A stretch of 64,000 nt of DNA. Source: Prescottella agglutinans (GTDB lineage Bacteria > Actinomycetota > Actinomycetes > Mycobacteriales > Mycobacteriaceae). Below are positions 8,705-17,570 of the stretch, in pieces. The DNA lies in contig NZ_RKLP01000005.1 in NCBI RefSeq assembly GCF_004011865.1, positions 124,001-188,000 of the forward strand, in the 5' to 3' direction. The notes beneath the pieces were generated by a model. The model was not told where the DNA came from. It ran no database searches and saw nothing but the letters and a program-made list of their open reading frames with translations. The first letter of the stretch is position 1. The number at the start of each line of letters is the position of its first letter. A program made the translations under genes and the position numbers.

Positions 8705-9172
8705 GTGCCTGCAGATCTCATGCTCATCGCCTACGACGGCTCCGACAACGCCAAACGCGCGATCGAATACGCCGGCCGGTTCCTCGCCGCGAATCGCGCC
8801 GTGGTGGCCACCGCGTGGGAGCCGATGGTGCGGCAGGCCGCGCGGATGTCCGGACTGTCCGGCGTGATGCAACCCGAGTGGGTTCCCGACGAGGCCTCCG
8901 AGGACATCGCCCTGACCGACGCGAAGACGACCAACGACGAGGGCGTGGACCTGGCCCTGGCCGCCGGGCTCAACGCCGAGGGTCGGTGTTGCGAGTCCGC
9001 GACCGCGATCTGGGCGACCATCGTCGAGTGCGCCGACGAGTTGAACGCCGACATCATCGTCACCGGCACCCGCGGCACCACCGGACTGCGGTCGCTGCTG
9101 CAGTCCAGCGTCGCCGACCACGTGCTGCGGCACAGCCACCGACCGGTCCTGATCGTCCCGCCGGGGAAGTAG
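8705..9172 (+). CDS. Universal stress protein (UspA family)
   Basis: This is a single-domain Usp of 155 residues from a GTG behind AGGAGG. It opens with the beta strand and Asp loop LIAYDGS. The nucleotide-binding stretch G-T-R-G...SSVADHVLRH...PVLIVPPG near the C-terminus matches the ATP-binding G-2x-G-9x-G(S/T) pattern of Usp proteins. A Cys pair (CC) near residue 98 is unusual. It is divergent from lpqI. Stress-dependent expression is expected from the family, not visible in the sequence. Confidence 0.88.
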   Translation: MPADLMLIAYDGSDNAKRAIEYAGRFLAANRAVVATAWEPMVRQAARMSGLSGVMQPEWVPDEASEDIALTDAKTTNDEGVDLALAAGLNAEGRCCESATAIWATIVECADELNADIIVTGTRGTTGLRSLLQSSVADHVLRHSHRPVLIVPPGK

Positions 9173-9227
9173 CGGGCCGAACCTCGAGGCGGCCGGCCGC
9201 GGTGCCCCGACTATCGTCGGCAGCACC

Positions 9228-10373
9228 ATGGACGGCTTCCTGCTCTCGCGCCCCGATCGCACTCTCCGCACCACCGGCGCGCGGGATCGATTCGACAGCG
9301 CGACCGCGGCGACGGCCGCCCTCGCGGCCGGACGGACCGAACTGATCGTCGGCGCGCTGCCGTTCGATCCGGCCGCCCCAGCCGCACTCACCGCCCCCGA
9401 GACGGTGTCGTGGGCGCCCGGCCCGTGGCGCCCCGCCACCCCGAACCCGGCGCCGCTGCCGCGCGTGCGCATCGAAAGCGAAATACCCAGCGCTGCAGAA
9501 CATGTCGAACGGGTGCGCGGATTGCTCGAGCGCCTGGGGCGCGGCGAACTCGACAAGGTCGTCGCCGCCCGGGCGGTGCGACTGGTCGCCGACGGCCCGA
9601 TCTCCCCGGAGGCGCTGGCCGCACACATGGTCGTGCGCCACGAGGCCGCCAACGGATTCGCCGTCGACCTGACCGCGGCCGGTGCCGGCTACGTCGGGCA
9701 CACCCTCGTCGGCGCCAGCCCGGAGATCCTGCTGAGCCGACGCGGCACGACCGTCACCTGCCGTCCGCTCGCCGGATCCGCGCCGCGACACACCGACCCG
9801 GCCGCCGACCGTGCGGAGGGCGACCGCCTGCTCGCGTCGGCGAAGAACCTCGCCGAGCACGCGTTCGTCGTCGACTGGATCCGAGACGTCCTGTCGCCGC
9901 TGTGCACCGACCTGGACGTGCCGTCGACACCCCAGCTGACCCGGACCGGGGAGCTGTGGCACCTGGCCAGCCCCATCCGCGGCGAACTGCGCGACGCGTC
10001 GCTCGGGTCGCTCGACCTCGCGACCCGGGTGCACCCGACACCGGCGGTGTGCGGCACCCCGACCGACCGCGCCCTCGACACGATCCGCGAGATCGAGGGC
10101 GACCGCCGCTTCTACGGCGGGGCCGTCGGCTGGTGCGACGCGGCCGGCGACGGCGACTGGGTGGTCGCGATCCGGTGCGCCGAGATCGACGCCGACGGCA
10201 CCACCGCGCTCGCGTGGGCGGGCGGCGGGATCGTGGCGGCGTCCGACCCCGTCGCCGAACTGGACGAGACGACCACGAAACTCGGCACGCTGCTCGGGGC
10301 ACTCGGCGTGGACTCGCCCGCCGCTGACACGGCAGGTGATACCTTGACCCGGATATCGCGTACGCACGAGTAA
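9228..10373 (+). CDS. Isochorismate synthase (EntC/DhbC/MenF family)
   Basis: The 381-residue protein has the chorismate-binding fold. Visible signatures are the base Lys in DKVVAARAV, GASPEILL, the SPIRG block, HPTPAVCGTP, the FYGGAVGW turn, and the metal-binding Glu in AGGGIVAASDPVAELDET. It converts chorismate to isochorismate, the entry to 2,3-dihydroxybenzoate or salicylate siderophores and to menaquinone. No siderophore or men genes lie beside it, so which branch it serves cannot be told. A near -10 sequence (TATCGT) sits 10 bp before the ATG. Confidence 0.9.
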   Translation: MDGFLLSRPDRTLRTTGARDRFDSATAATAALAAGRTELIVGALPFDPAAPAALTAPETVSWAPGPWRPATPNPAPLPRVRIESEIPSAAEHVERVRGLLERLGRGELDKVVAARAVRLVADGPISPEALAAHMVVRHEAANGFAVDLTAAGAGYVGHTLVGASPEILLSRRGTTVTCRPLAGSAPRHTDPAADRAEGDRLLASAKNLAEHAFVVDWIRDVLSPLCTDLDVPSTPQLTRTGELWHLASPIRGELRDASLGSLDLATRVHPTPAVCGTPTDRALDTIREIEGDRRFYGGAVGWCDAAGDGDWVVAIRCAEIDADGTTALAWAGGGIVAASDPVAELDETTTKLGTLLGALGVDSPAADTAGDTLTRISRTHE

Positions 10374-10415
10374 GAACGCGCGCGTACCCGGCGGCTCGAC
10401 CATGGGAGATCCGAG

Positions 10416-10589
10416 ATGGCGAAGTTCCTTGTCCCCGGCGTTGCCAGCGCTGTGATCGGTGCACTCGTCGGTGCAGGCGCCGTGCTCGGCGTGACCGCGG
10501 CCGCTCAGGACAACACGCTTCCCGACATCGACCGCTCCGGTAACGCCCCCTCCTCGATCCTGAACCAGGTTGAGTACGGCAGCCGCTGA
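10416..10589 (+). CDS. DUF2613 small secreted or membrane protein (Rv0236A-like)
   Basis: This 57-residue protein has a hydrophobic N-terminal helix (about 4-30, VPGVASAVIGALVGAGAVLG) followed by a short polar tail with the Pro/Asp turn LPDIDRSGN. Size and position directly before aftD match M. tuberculosis Rv0236A. The last 20 bases overlap the likely aftD start in another frame, so the two are probably translated together. The conserved pairing suggests a partner of AftD; this is inference. Confidence 0.8.
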   Translation: MAKFLVPGVASAVIGALVGAGAVLGVTAAAQDNTLPDIDRSGNAPSSILNQVEYGSR

Positions 10590-13500
10590 GCCCGCTCGTA
10601 TCGCGCGTTTACGCACCTCCCCCTCCTCCGGCGGCCCCGCCGGTGAGGGGCCTTCCGTCGAACCTTCGACCGAACCACTGACCCGGCGCTGGCTGATCGG
10701 CGCCGGGTTCGTCGCGCTGGTCGTGTGCCTGCTGCAGTCGCCGGGCCTGATCGTCGCCGACACCAAGTACGACCTCACCGAGAACCCGATCGGCTTCCTC
10801 TCCCGCGCCGCCCACCAGTGGAGCAGCGTGGCCCCGCTCGGCCAGGTCCAGAACCAGGCCTACGGCTACTTCTTCCCGCACGGCGCGTTCTTCGCGTTCG
10901 GCGAGTTGCTGCACGTCCCGCCGTGGATCACCCAGCGGGTGTGGTGGGCGCTGCTGATCGTCGCCGGGTTCTGGGGGATCATCCGCGTCGCCGAGGCACT
11001 CGGCATCGGCAGCCGCAGTTCCCGGATCGTCGCGGCCGTCGCGTTCGCGCTGTCGCCGCGCGTGCTCACCACGATCGGCTCGATCTCGTCCGAGTCGCTA
11101 CCCATGATGCTGGCGCCGTGGGTGCTGCTCCCGGTGATCCTCGCGACCTCCCCGCGTTGGCGCGCCGACCGGTCGCACAGCCTCGGCCGGCTCGCGGCGC
11201 AGTCGGCGCTCGCCGTCGCGCTCATGGGCGCGGTGAACGCCGTCGCCACCGCCGCGGCCTGCCTGGTCGCCGGGCTGTGGTGGATCGCGCACCGACCGAA
11301 CCGGCGCTGGTGGGTGTTCACCGCGTGGTGGGTCCCGTGCCTGCTGCTGGCGACGCTGTGGTGGATCGTCCCGCTGCTGCTGCTCGGCCGGGTGAGCCCG
11401 CCGTTCCTCGACTACATCGAGTCGTCCGGCGTCACGACGCAGTGGACGTCGCTGACCGAGGTGCTGCGCGGCACCGACAGCTGGACGCCGTTCGTCTCCC
11501 CCGAGCGGGTCGCGGGCACCGTGCTGGTCACCCAGCCCGTCGCCGTCGTCGCGACCGGACTGATCGCCGCCGCCGGGCTGGCCGGGCTGTGCATGCGGAA
11601 GATGCCCGCGAAGGGGCGGCTGACCCTGATCCTGTTGGTCGGCATCGCCGGGCTCGGCGCCGGCTACCTCGGCGAACTGGGTTCCCCGATCGCCGAGCAG
11701 GTCCGGGCGTTCCTCGACGGCACCGGCGCCCCGCTGCGCAACGTCCACAAGCTCGAGCCGCTGGTCCGGCTGCCGCTGGTCCTCGGCCTCGCGCACCTGC
11801 TCGCGAAGGTGCCGCTGCCCGGTTCGGTGCCGTTGCGACGCTGGCGCAGCGCCTTCGCGCACCCCGAGCGCGAACCGATGGTCGCGGTCACGTCGCTGCT
11901 GCTCGTCGCGCTGACCCTCACGACGTCGCTCGCCTGGTCCGGCAGGCTCGCCCCGCGCGGCGCCTACGACGAGGTCCCGCAGTACTGGCACGACACGGCG
12001 CAGTGGCTGGCCGACAATGCCGCCGGGTCGGGCGACGGCGCCGACGCCGAACGCGCGCTCGTGGTGCCGGGTGCCCCGTTCGGCGCCCAGGTGTGGGGAC
12101 TGACCCGCGACGAGCCGCTGCAGGCCCTCACCTCCACCCCGTGGGCGGTGCGCGACGCCGTCCCCCTCGTCCCGCCCGGCGCGATCCGCGCCCTCGACTC
12201 GGTGCAGCGCCTCATCTCCGACGGACGCCCGTCGGCGGGTCTCGCCGACACGCTGCTCGGGCAGGGCATCCGCTACGTCGTCGTGCGCAACGACCTCGAC
12301 CCCGACACGTCGCGGTCGGCGCGCCCGATCCTGGTGCACCAGGCGGTGGAAGGGTCCGGCGGGCTCGAGAAGGTGGCCCAGTTCGGCGAGGACATCGCGC
12401 CCGAAACCGCCGAGAACGTCGTCGTCGACGGCGACCTGCGCCCCGCCTACCCGGCGATCGAGATCTACCGGGTGACCTCGCCGAGCGGCGCGACACCGCC
12501 CGCCGGTCCGTACACCGTGGACCTGGACGCGGTGCCCGTCGTGCAGGGCGGACCCGAGTCGCTGCAGCGGCTCGCCGAGAACGGCACCGTCACCGGTCCC
12601 GCGCTGCTCGCGACCGACGCGAGCCGGGCCGGCATCGACGTCGGTTCGGTCACCGTCACCGACACCCCCACCGACCGGGAGACCGACTTCGGTCAGGTCG
12701 ACAACCACAGCTCCGCGCTGCGCGGCCCCGACGACCCGCGCCGCACCTACAACGCCGTCCCCGACTACCCGGTGCCGGAGGCCCCGCTGGTCGAGGGCGA
12801 GTGGTCCGGCTCGATCACCGTGTCCAGCTCGGCCTCGGATGCCACCCAGCTCGGCGGGACCGCGCCCGGCAGCGGACCGGCCGCGACGGTCGACGGCGAT
12901 CCCGCGACCGCGTGGCTCAGCAACGGGCTCGAGACCGCACGCGGGCAGTGGCTGCGCGTGGACCTGGACACCCCCGTCACCCGCGGGATGCTGCACCTGA
13001 CGACCAGTCCCGCCGCCTTCGGCCCGCCCGTGAAGTGGCTGCGCATCGAGACGCCCAACGGATCGACGTCGGTGAAGATCGACAAGCCCGGCGAGCCGGT
13101 CGACGTGTCGCTGCCGTCGGGCACGACGCCGTGGCTGCGGATCCTCGCGACCCACACCGAGGACGGCTCACCCGGATTCCAGTTCGGGATCAGCGAGCTG
13201 TCGGTCGACGACTACTCGTCGGGCAGCCCGGTGCCGGTGCCGATCGTGCACCGCACCGTCCTGCCCCCGACGCCCGTCGGCGCGGACGTGCGCGGCTGGG
13301 ATCTGGGCCAGGAGCTGCCCGGCCGGTCCGGGTGCGCCGACGGCCCGGACCGCGTGCACTGCAGCAGCGCGCTTATCCTGCCGCCCGAGGAGCCGGGGAC
13401 CTTCACCCGCACCCTGTCCGTGCCGGACGCGACGACCGTCACCCCGGAACTGACGCTGCGGCCCCGACCCGGCGCGGCCCTCGACGCGCTCGTCGCCGAC

Positions 13501-14940
13501 CCGGCGGCGGTCACCGCCCGGGGCGGATCGGACGGCGTCGAACTGCGCGGAAGCGCGACTGCCGCCGTCGACGGCGACGTCGCGACGTCGTGGACGGCCC
13601 CCGCCGAGACGGCGAAGGGCAAGGGCGGAATGCCCACCCTGACGATCAAGCTCCCGCAGCCGACGCTGGTCACCGGCCTGCAGTTGACCCCGAGCCCCGG
13701 CGACCTGCCCGCCGCGCCGACCCGCGTCGCCGTCAACCTCGGCAACGGACCGCAGACCCGCGACCTCGACGACTTCGAAGACGGCTCCCGCGCACCCCGG
13801 ACGATCTCCCTCGAACCGCACGTCACCGACACCATCGTGCTGTCGCTGGTGAAGTGGACCGACGTCCTCGACCGGACCGGACTCGGCTTCCTGCAGCTGC
13901 AGCCGGCCGGCCTGGCGGAGGTGGTCGCACTCGGGGCGGACGGCAACCCCGTGCCGGGCACCGCGACCGGGCCGTCCGAGCGCACCGTGACGGTGGGGTG
14001 CGACGCCGGACCCACGCTCGTGATCGGCGGGACGACGGTGCGGATGACGATCGCCACGACCGCGGGGCGGCTGGGGTCCGGGCAGCCGGTGACCGCGACC
14101 CCGTGCACGCCGGACGCGGTGCCGCTCCCGGCGGGCCGTCAGGACGTCGTCGTCGCGCCCGGCGCGGCGTTCACCGTGGACGGACTGCAGCTGAACGCGA
14201 CGCCCGCGCCCCCGGCCGCCGCCCCGGCCTCGCCCGCCGTGGGGCGCTGGACCGCGAACCTCCGGGAACTCGACGTGACCGCATCCGACACCGACCGGCT
14301 GCTGGTGGTCCCCGAGAGCACCAACATCGGCTGGGTCGCGACCACGCCGGACGGCACCGAACTGCAGCCCGTCGTGGTCGGCGGGTGGCAGCAGGGCTGG
14401 ATCGTGCCCGCCGGAACGGACGGCACCGTCACCCTCACGTTCCCCTCGGATCGCTGGTACCGCGCCGGGATCGCGTTCGGGCTGCTGCTGTTGATCCCGC
14501 TGGCGCTACTGGCCCTCGTCCCGCGGCGACGCACCCGCGAACCCGGGCCGGCACCGCGGCCGTGGCGCAGTGCCGTGGCCGCGGCCGGCGGGGTGCTGGC
14601 CGTCGCGACCGTGGTCGCGGGGCCGGTAGGCACGCTGGTCACGGTGCTGGTCGCTGCCGGGGCGCTGGGCCTGTCACGCTGGCGCGGCCCGGCGTTCGCC
14701 GCCCGCGTCCTCGTCGGCACCGCCGGGGTTTCGGTCGTGACCGCATCCGTGCTGCTGTCCACCGGGCCGTGGCGGGCCGCCGACGGCTACGTCGGGCACT
14801 CGTTCCTGATTCAGCTGTTCGCGCTGATCGGCGTCGTCTGTGTCGGGGTCGCGGCGCTGCCGCTGTCGCGCTCGCCGATGTGGCGACGCTTCTCCCAGCG
14901 CTTGACGGCCCGGCGCGCGGGCTCCTCCACCAGCGCGTAG
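10570..14940 (+). CDS. aftD: AftD: alpha-(1->3)-arabinofuranosyltransferase, GT-C family
   Basis: This very large membrane enzyme has up to 1456 residues from the TTG at 10570; the exact start is uncertain, because the first 40 residues are unstructured. AftD adds arabinofuranose branches to arabinogalactan and lipoarabinomannan from decaprenyl-phosphoarabinose. The N-terminal 480 residues form a GT-C transmembrane core. The first outer loop carries VADTKYDL, the probable acidic catalytic site. The long periplasmic middle contains at least two carbohydrate-binding, F5/8-like modules (DGDPATAWLSN and DGDVATSWTAP). Four more membrane helices close the protein. The stop lies 130 bp inside the convergent acyltransferase gene. 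Confidence 0.9.
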   Translation: MSTAAAEPARIARLRTSPSSGGPAGEGPSVEPSTEPLTRRWLIGAGFVALVVCLLQSPGLIVADTKYDLTENPIGFLSRAAHQWSSVAPLGQVQNQAYGYFFPHGAFFAFGELLHVPPWITQRVWWALLIVAGFWGIIRVAEALGIGSRSSRIVAAVAFALSPRVLTTIGSISSESLPMMLAPWVLLPVILATSPRWRADRSHSLGRLAAQSALAVALMGAVNAVATAAACLVAGLWWIAHRPNRRWWVFTAWWVPCLLLATLWWIVPLLLLGRVSPPFLDYIESSGVTTQWTSLTEVLRGTDSWTPFVSPERVAGTVLVTQPVAVVATGLIAAAGLAGLCMRKMPAKGRLTLILLVGIAGLGAGYLGELGSPIAEQVRAFLDGTGAPLRNVHKLEPLVRLPLVLGLAHLLAKVPLPGSVPLRRWRSAFAHPEREPMVAVTSLLLVALTLTTSLAWSGRLAPRGAYDEVPQYWHDTAQWLADNAAGSGDGADAERALVVPGAPFGAQVWGLTRDEPLQALTSTPWAVRDAVPLVPPGAIRALDSVQRLISDGRPSAGLADTLLGQGIRYVVVRNDLDPDTSRSARPILVHQAVEGSGGLEKVAQFGEDIAPETAENVVVDGDLRPAYPAIEIYRVTSPSGATPPAGPYTVDLDAVPVVQGGPESLQRLAENGTVTGPALLATDASRAGIDVGSVTVTDTPTDRETDFGQVDNHSSALRGPDDPRRTYNAVPDYPVPEAPLVEGEWSGSITVSSSASDATQLGGTAPGSGPAATVDGDPATAWLSNGLETARGQWLRVDLDTPVTRGMLHLTTSPAAFGPPVKWLRIETPNGSTSVKIDKPGEPVDVSLPSGTTPWLRILATHTEDGSPGFQFGISELSVDDYSSGSPVPVPIVHRTVLPPTPVGADVRGWDLGQELPGRSGCADGPDRVHCSSALILPPEEPGTFTRTLSVPDATTVTPELTLRPRPGAALDALVADPAAVTARGGSDGVELRGSATAAVDGDVATSWTAPAETAKGKGGMPTLTIKLPQPTLVTGLQLTPSPGDLPAAPTRVAVNLGNGPQTRDLDDFEDGSRAPRTISLEPHVTDTIVLSLVKWTDVLDRTGLGFLQLQPAGLAEVVALGADGNPVPGTATGPSERTVTVGCDAGPTLVIGGTTVRMTIATTAGRLGSGQPVTATPCTPDAVPLPAGRQDVVVAPGAAFTVDGLQLNATPAPPAAAPASPAVGRWTANLRELDVTASDTDRLLVVPESTNIGWVATTPDGTELQPVVVGGWQQGWIVPAGTDGTVTLTFPSDRWYRAGIAFGLLLLIPLALLALVPRRRTREPGPAPRPWRSAVAAAGGVLAVATVVAGPVGTLVTVLVAAGALGLSRWRGPAFAARVLVGTAGVSVVTASVLLSTGPWRAADGYVGHSFLIQLFALIGVVCVGVAALPLSRSPMWRRFSQRLTARRAGSSTSA

Positions 14941-16010
14941 CTGGCCGACGCCACCGCGATGCTCAGCACCGAGGTCACCGCGAGGACGAACCAGAAGTTG
15001 CCGTTGAACGGGGCGATGCCGAACATCGGGAACACGATGGTCAGCACCGCGAGATGCCAGATGAACAGGCCGTAGGACCATCGCCCCACCGCCAGCGCGA
15101 CGGGACTCGCCAGGATGCGGTGCCGGTGCCCGGCCAGCACCAGCGGCGCGAGCAGCGCGAAGCTCATCACCGCGCCGAGAGCGATCTTGGTCGCGTACTG
15201 CCACGGCGCGGCCCGCACCAGTCCCTCGGGACCGGCCAGCCACGTCGTCGACAGCGCGAACGCGACCACCGCGATCGCCGCCATCCACACCCGGCGCTCG
15301 GCCAGCCGGTGCACCCACGTCCCGCCCACCATCGCGAGTTCGGCGAGCAGCATGCCCGCCGCGAACCACGGGACGTATCCCGGAAGCCAGTTGTCGTGGT
15401 GGATGCCGTCCGGCGCGGGCACCGGCAGGAACGCCCACGTCAGGCTCACCAGCGCGAGTCCGAGCAGCACCGGCACCCGGAACCGGGCCGCCGATCCCCG
15501 CAGCTTCACCAGCGCCAGCGCGAGGAGCGGCAGCACCAGGTAGAACGCCACCTCCACCGACAGCGACCACATCTGGGTCAGCCCCTCCGTGAGGGTCAGC
15601 GGCACGAAGACCTGCACCAACGCGAGGTTCGCGGCCCACACCTTCCACCCGCCCCCGGCGGCGGGCAGGAACGCCAGCACCAGCACCACCAGCACCCAGT
15701 AGGCGGGCAGGATGCGGGCGGCCCGGTTGAGCCAGTACTTGCCGACCGTCGGCGGAGACCCGAGCCCGCGGGCCGCCGCGGCGTGCGGGCGCCACAGCAG
15801 GAAGCCCGACAGCGCGAAGAACACCGCCACGGCGAGGTCGAACCGTCCCCAGATCCTGCCCACGATCGCGTCGCCCGTGGCACCGGTCTGAAACGCGACG
15901 TGCGTCACCAGCACGCCGAACGCCGCGAATCCGCGCATCCCCTCGAGCGCCGGTACGAACGCCCGGGGATTGCCGACCGGAGCCGGTGCGGCGAGGTGTG
16001 AGCTGTTCAT
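14811..16010 (-). CDS. Membrane acyltransferase, acyltransferase-3 family (Rv0228-like)
   Basis: The ATG at 16010 gives 399 residues; a TTG three codons upstream is the alternative. The protein opens with the family hallmark ALEGMRGFAAFGVLVTH, whose His is essential in this fold. It has about ten membrane helices and ends with EEPARRAVKR plus a polar tail. It would transfer acetyl or succinyl groups from the cytoplasm onto a surface glycan or lipid. It is convergent with aftD, and its last 43 codons lie in the aftD 3' end. The neighbours are all envelope genes, matching the M. tuberculosis Rv0224c-Rv0228 block. Confidence 0.88.
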   Translation of the reverse strand: MNSSHLAAPAPVGNPRAFVPALEGMRGFAAFGVLVTHVAFQTGATGDAIVGRIWGRFDLAVAVFFALSGFLLWRPHAAAARGLGSPPTVGKYWLNRAARILPAYWVLVVLVLAFLPAAGGGWKVWAANLALVQVFVPLTLTEGLTQMWSLSVEVAFYLVLPLLALALVKLRGSAARFRVPVLLGLALVSLTWAFLPVPAPDGIHHDNWLPGYVPWFAAGMLLAELAMVGGTWVHRLAERRVWMAAIAVVAFALSTTWLAGPEGLVRAAPWQYATKIALGAVMSFALLAPLVLAGHRHRILASPVALAVGRWSYGLFIWHLAVLTIVFPMFGIAPFNGNFWFVLAVTSVLSIAVASASYALVEEPARRAVKRWEKRRHIGERDSGSAATPTQTTPISANS

Positions 16011-16073
16011 CGCCGTCAAGTGTGCCCGGGTCGTTGCGGAACCGAAAGAGCGACGTGAACGATCCTCAACCCC

Positions 16074-16202
16074 CGTGCTGACGCAAACAGGACAGCACGA
16101 CTGTTAGTGTCTGGGCTCACGTGGTGTCGCGAATGTGGGCACCGTGCGACCCGTGCAGCGGGCACGCTGCCGGTGGGGGTATCTCAATTCAAGAACATTG
16201 AG
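16074..16202 (+). promoter_or_regulatory. Promoter/leader of the DUF3068 gene with two small inverted repeats
   Basis: CGTGCTG (16074-16080) pairs with CAGCACG (16093-16099), directly before a possible -10 (TAGTGT). Near the ribosome-binding site CTCAAT (16183-16188) pairs with ATTGAG (16197-16202), a small hairpin that could affect translation. Confidence 0.35.
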
Positions 16203-16214
16203 TTAGGAGACAGC

Positions 16215-17360
16215 ATGGCCGAGCGCTCAGGCCCGAACCGGATACTCGCGTGCATTCTGGTGGGCCTCGGGACCTTCCTGCTCGCCGTCGCGGTCCTCAT
16301 TCCCGCGTACACCGTGGACAAGCTGAAGAAGACGCCGCTGGATCTCGAGGTCACCACCGTCGCCACCGGCACCGGCGACGTGCTCGACTCCAAGGCGCTG
16401 CTCGCGGGCAAGGCCGAGGTCAACACGAACGTGCCGATCGTCGCGCAGCGATACGTCATCACGGAGCAGCCGTCGGACGCCGAGGTCATCTCGCTCCAGG
16501 CCGGTCAGACGCTGATCCGCACCGACAAGCAGGGCGACTCGGGCCTGCTGACGGCGACGGTCGACCGCGTGACCGCGGACCGCGTGAGCTCGATGCCGGT
16601 GGAGCCGCCGGTCGGCACCATCCAGACGTCGTCGACCGAGCCCGCCGAGGAGGTCTCCCACACCGGCCTGCAGTACAAGTGGCCGTTCGATGCGGAGAAG
16701 AAGAGCTACCCCTACTTCGACCTGAACTCGCGCACCACGCAGGACATCAATTTCGTTGAGGAAACCGAGATCAACGGAATGAAGGTCTACCACTACAACC
16801 AGGTGATCGAGCCCGTCGACCTGTCCAAGGTCGTTCCGTCGGCGCCCACCAACAAGCTGACGCTGCCCGCCAAGACGTGGGGCGTGCCCGGCGACGACCA
16901 GCCGGTCACGATGACCCGCTGGTACGCCAACGAGCGCGACGTGTGGGTCGACCCGGTCACCGGTGTCGTCATCAAGGGCCAGGAGAAGCTCTACCAGTAC
17001 TACGCCCGCGACAAGGCCAAGCCGGAGGTCACGGTCCTCAAGGTCACGCTGCCGTTCGACGAGAACACGATCGAGTACCAGATCGGCCAGGCCAAGGACG
17101 GCCAGGACAAGCTGTCGCTGTTCGGTCGCACCCTGCCGATCGTTGCCGGCATCCTCGGCGTGATCGCGCTGATCGCCGGCATCGTGCTTGGCATCCGCGG
17201 CGGCCGCGGCAAGAAGGGCGCCACCACCGACGGCCCGGAGAACCCGCCGGCCGGATCGGGTCAGGCCCCCGACCACGACTGGACGTCGGACAAGACCGAG
17301 GAGTTCCCCACGGTCAACATGAACCAGGGCGGATTCACCGAGCCGCCGCGCCAGCAGTAA
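16215..17360 (+). CDS. DUF3068 (PorA-family) envelope protein, Rv0227c-like
   Basis: The ATG at 16215 follows TTAGGAG and gives 381 residues. One membrane helix near the N-terminus (about 10-32) and one near residue 312-334 flank a large extracytoplasmic beta-rich domain. A short Gly/Lys and Pro-rich cytoplasmic tail ends the protein. This topology and length fit DUF3068 proteins such as Rv0227c, which lie in the same envelope cluster. The biochemical function is not established as far as I know. The spacing to a strong terminator downstream shows a single-gene transcript. Confidence 0.85.
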   Translation: MAERSGPNRILACILVGLGTFLLAVAVLIPAYTVDKLKKTPLDLEVTTVATGTGDVLDSKALLAGKAEVNTNVPIVAQRYVITEQPSDAEVISLQAGQTLIRTDKQGDSGLLTATVDRVTADRVSSMPVEPPVGTIQTSSTEPAEEVSHTGLQYKWPFDAEKKSYPYFDLNSRTTQDINFVEETEINGMKVYHYNQVIEPVDLSKVVPSAPTNKLTLPAKTWGVPGDDQPVTMTRWYANERDVWVDPVTGVVIKGQEKLYQYYARDKAKPEVTVLKVTLPFDENTIEYQIGQAKDGQDKLSLFGRTLPIVAGILGVIALIAGIVLGIRGGRGKKGATTDGPENPPAGSGQAPDHDWTSDKTEEFPTVNMNQGGFTEPPRQQ

Positions 17361-17380
17361 CCGGCGCTCCCTGACACCGG

Positions 17381-17416
17381 CAGAACCCCCGCACGGACCT
17401 CCGTGCGGGGGTTCTG
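17381..17416 (+). terminator. Intrinsic terminator behind the DUF3068 gene
   Basis: A perfect 16-bp stem (17381-17396 with 17401-17416) has an ACCT loop, 21 bp after the stop codon. Confidence 0.9.
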
Positions 17417-17465
17417 TCGTTGTGTGCCCGGTCGTTGTATGCACGGTCGTTCGCCCGTCCCCTTC

Positions 17466-17570
17466 GCGTTTTGCGCACTTATCGCGGGATTCCGGGCCCA
17501 TCCGGCAGCGTTTTGCGCACTTATCGTGATGGGAGGGGGTCTCGGCGACGCGAGTTGCGCACTTATCGCG
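17466..17570. repeat. Three direct copies of a 14-bp motif at exactly 42-bp spacing
   Basis: TTGCGCACTTATCG begins at 17471, 17513 and 17555. In the first two copies the match extends to GCGTT on the left and to the third base right of the core. The spacer sequences are unrelated. The third copy supplies the stop codon (TAA on the minus strand) of the flippase gene. Forty-two base pairs is four turns of B-DNA, so the copies face the same side of the helix. Confidence 0.85.

Noticed and set aside
10725-16001. A 1758-codon plus-strand open frame antisense or out of frame to aftD, the acyltransferase and others, and similar long frames such as 2301-3776 and 42-45 kb.
   Set aside because: They are Arg/Pro/Ala/Gly-rich, lack domain-like sequence and lie over well-supported genes; this is the usual shadow effect at about 70% GC.
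17466-17570. The three spaced repeats as a CRISPR array.
   Set aside because: Only 14-21 bp repeats, three copies, no leader and no cas genes; the last copy lies in a coding end.
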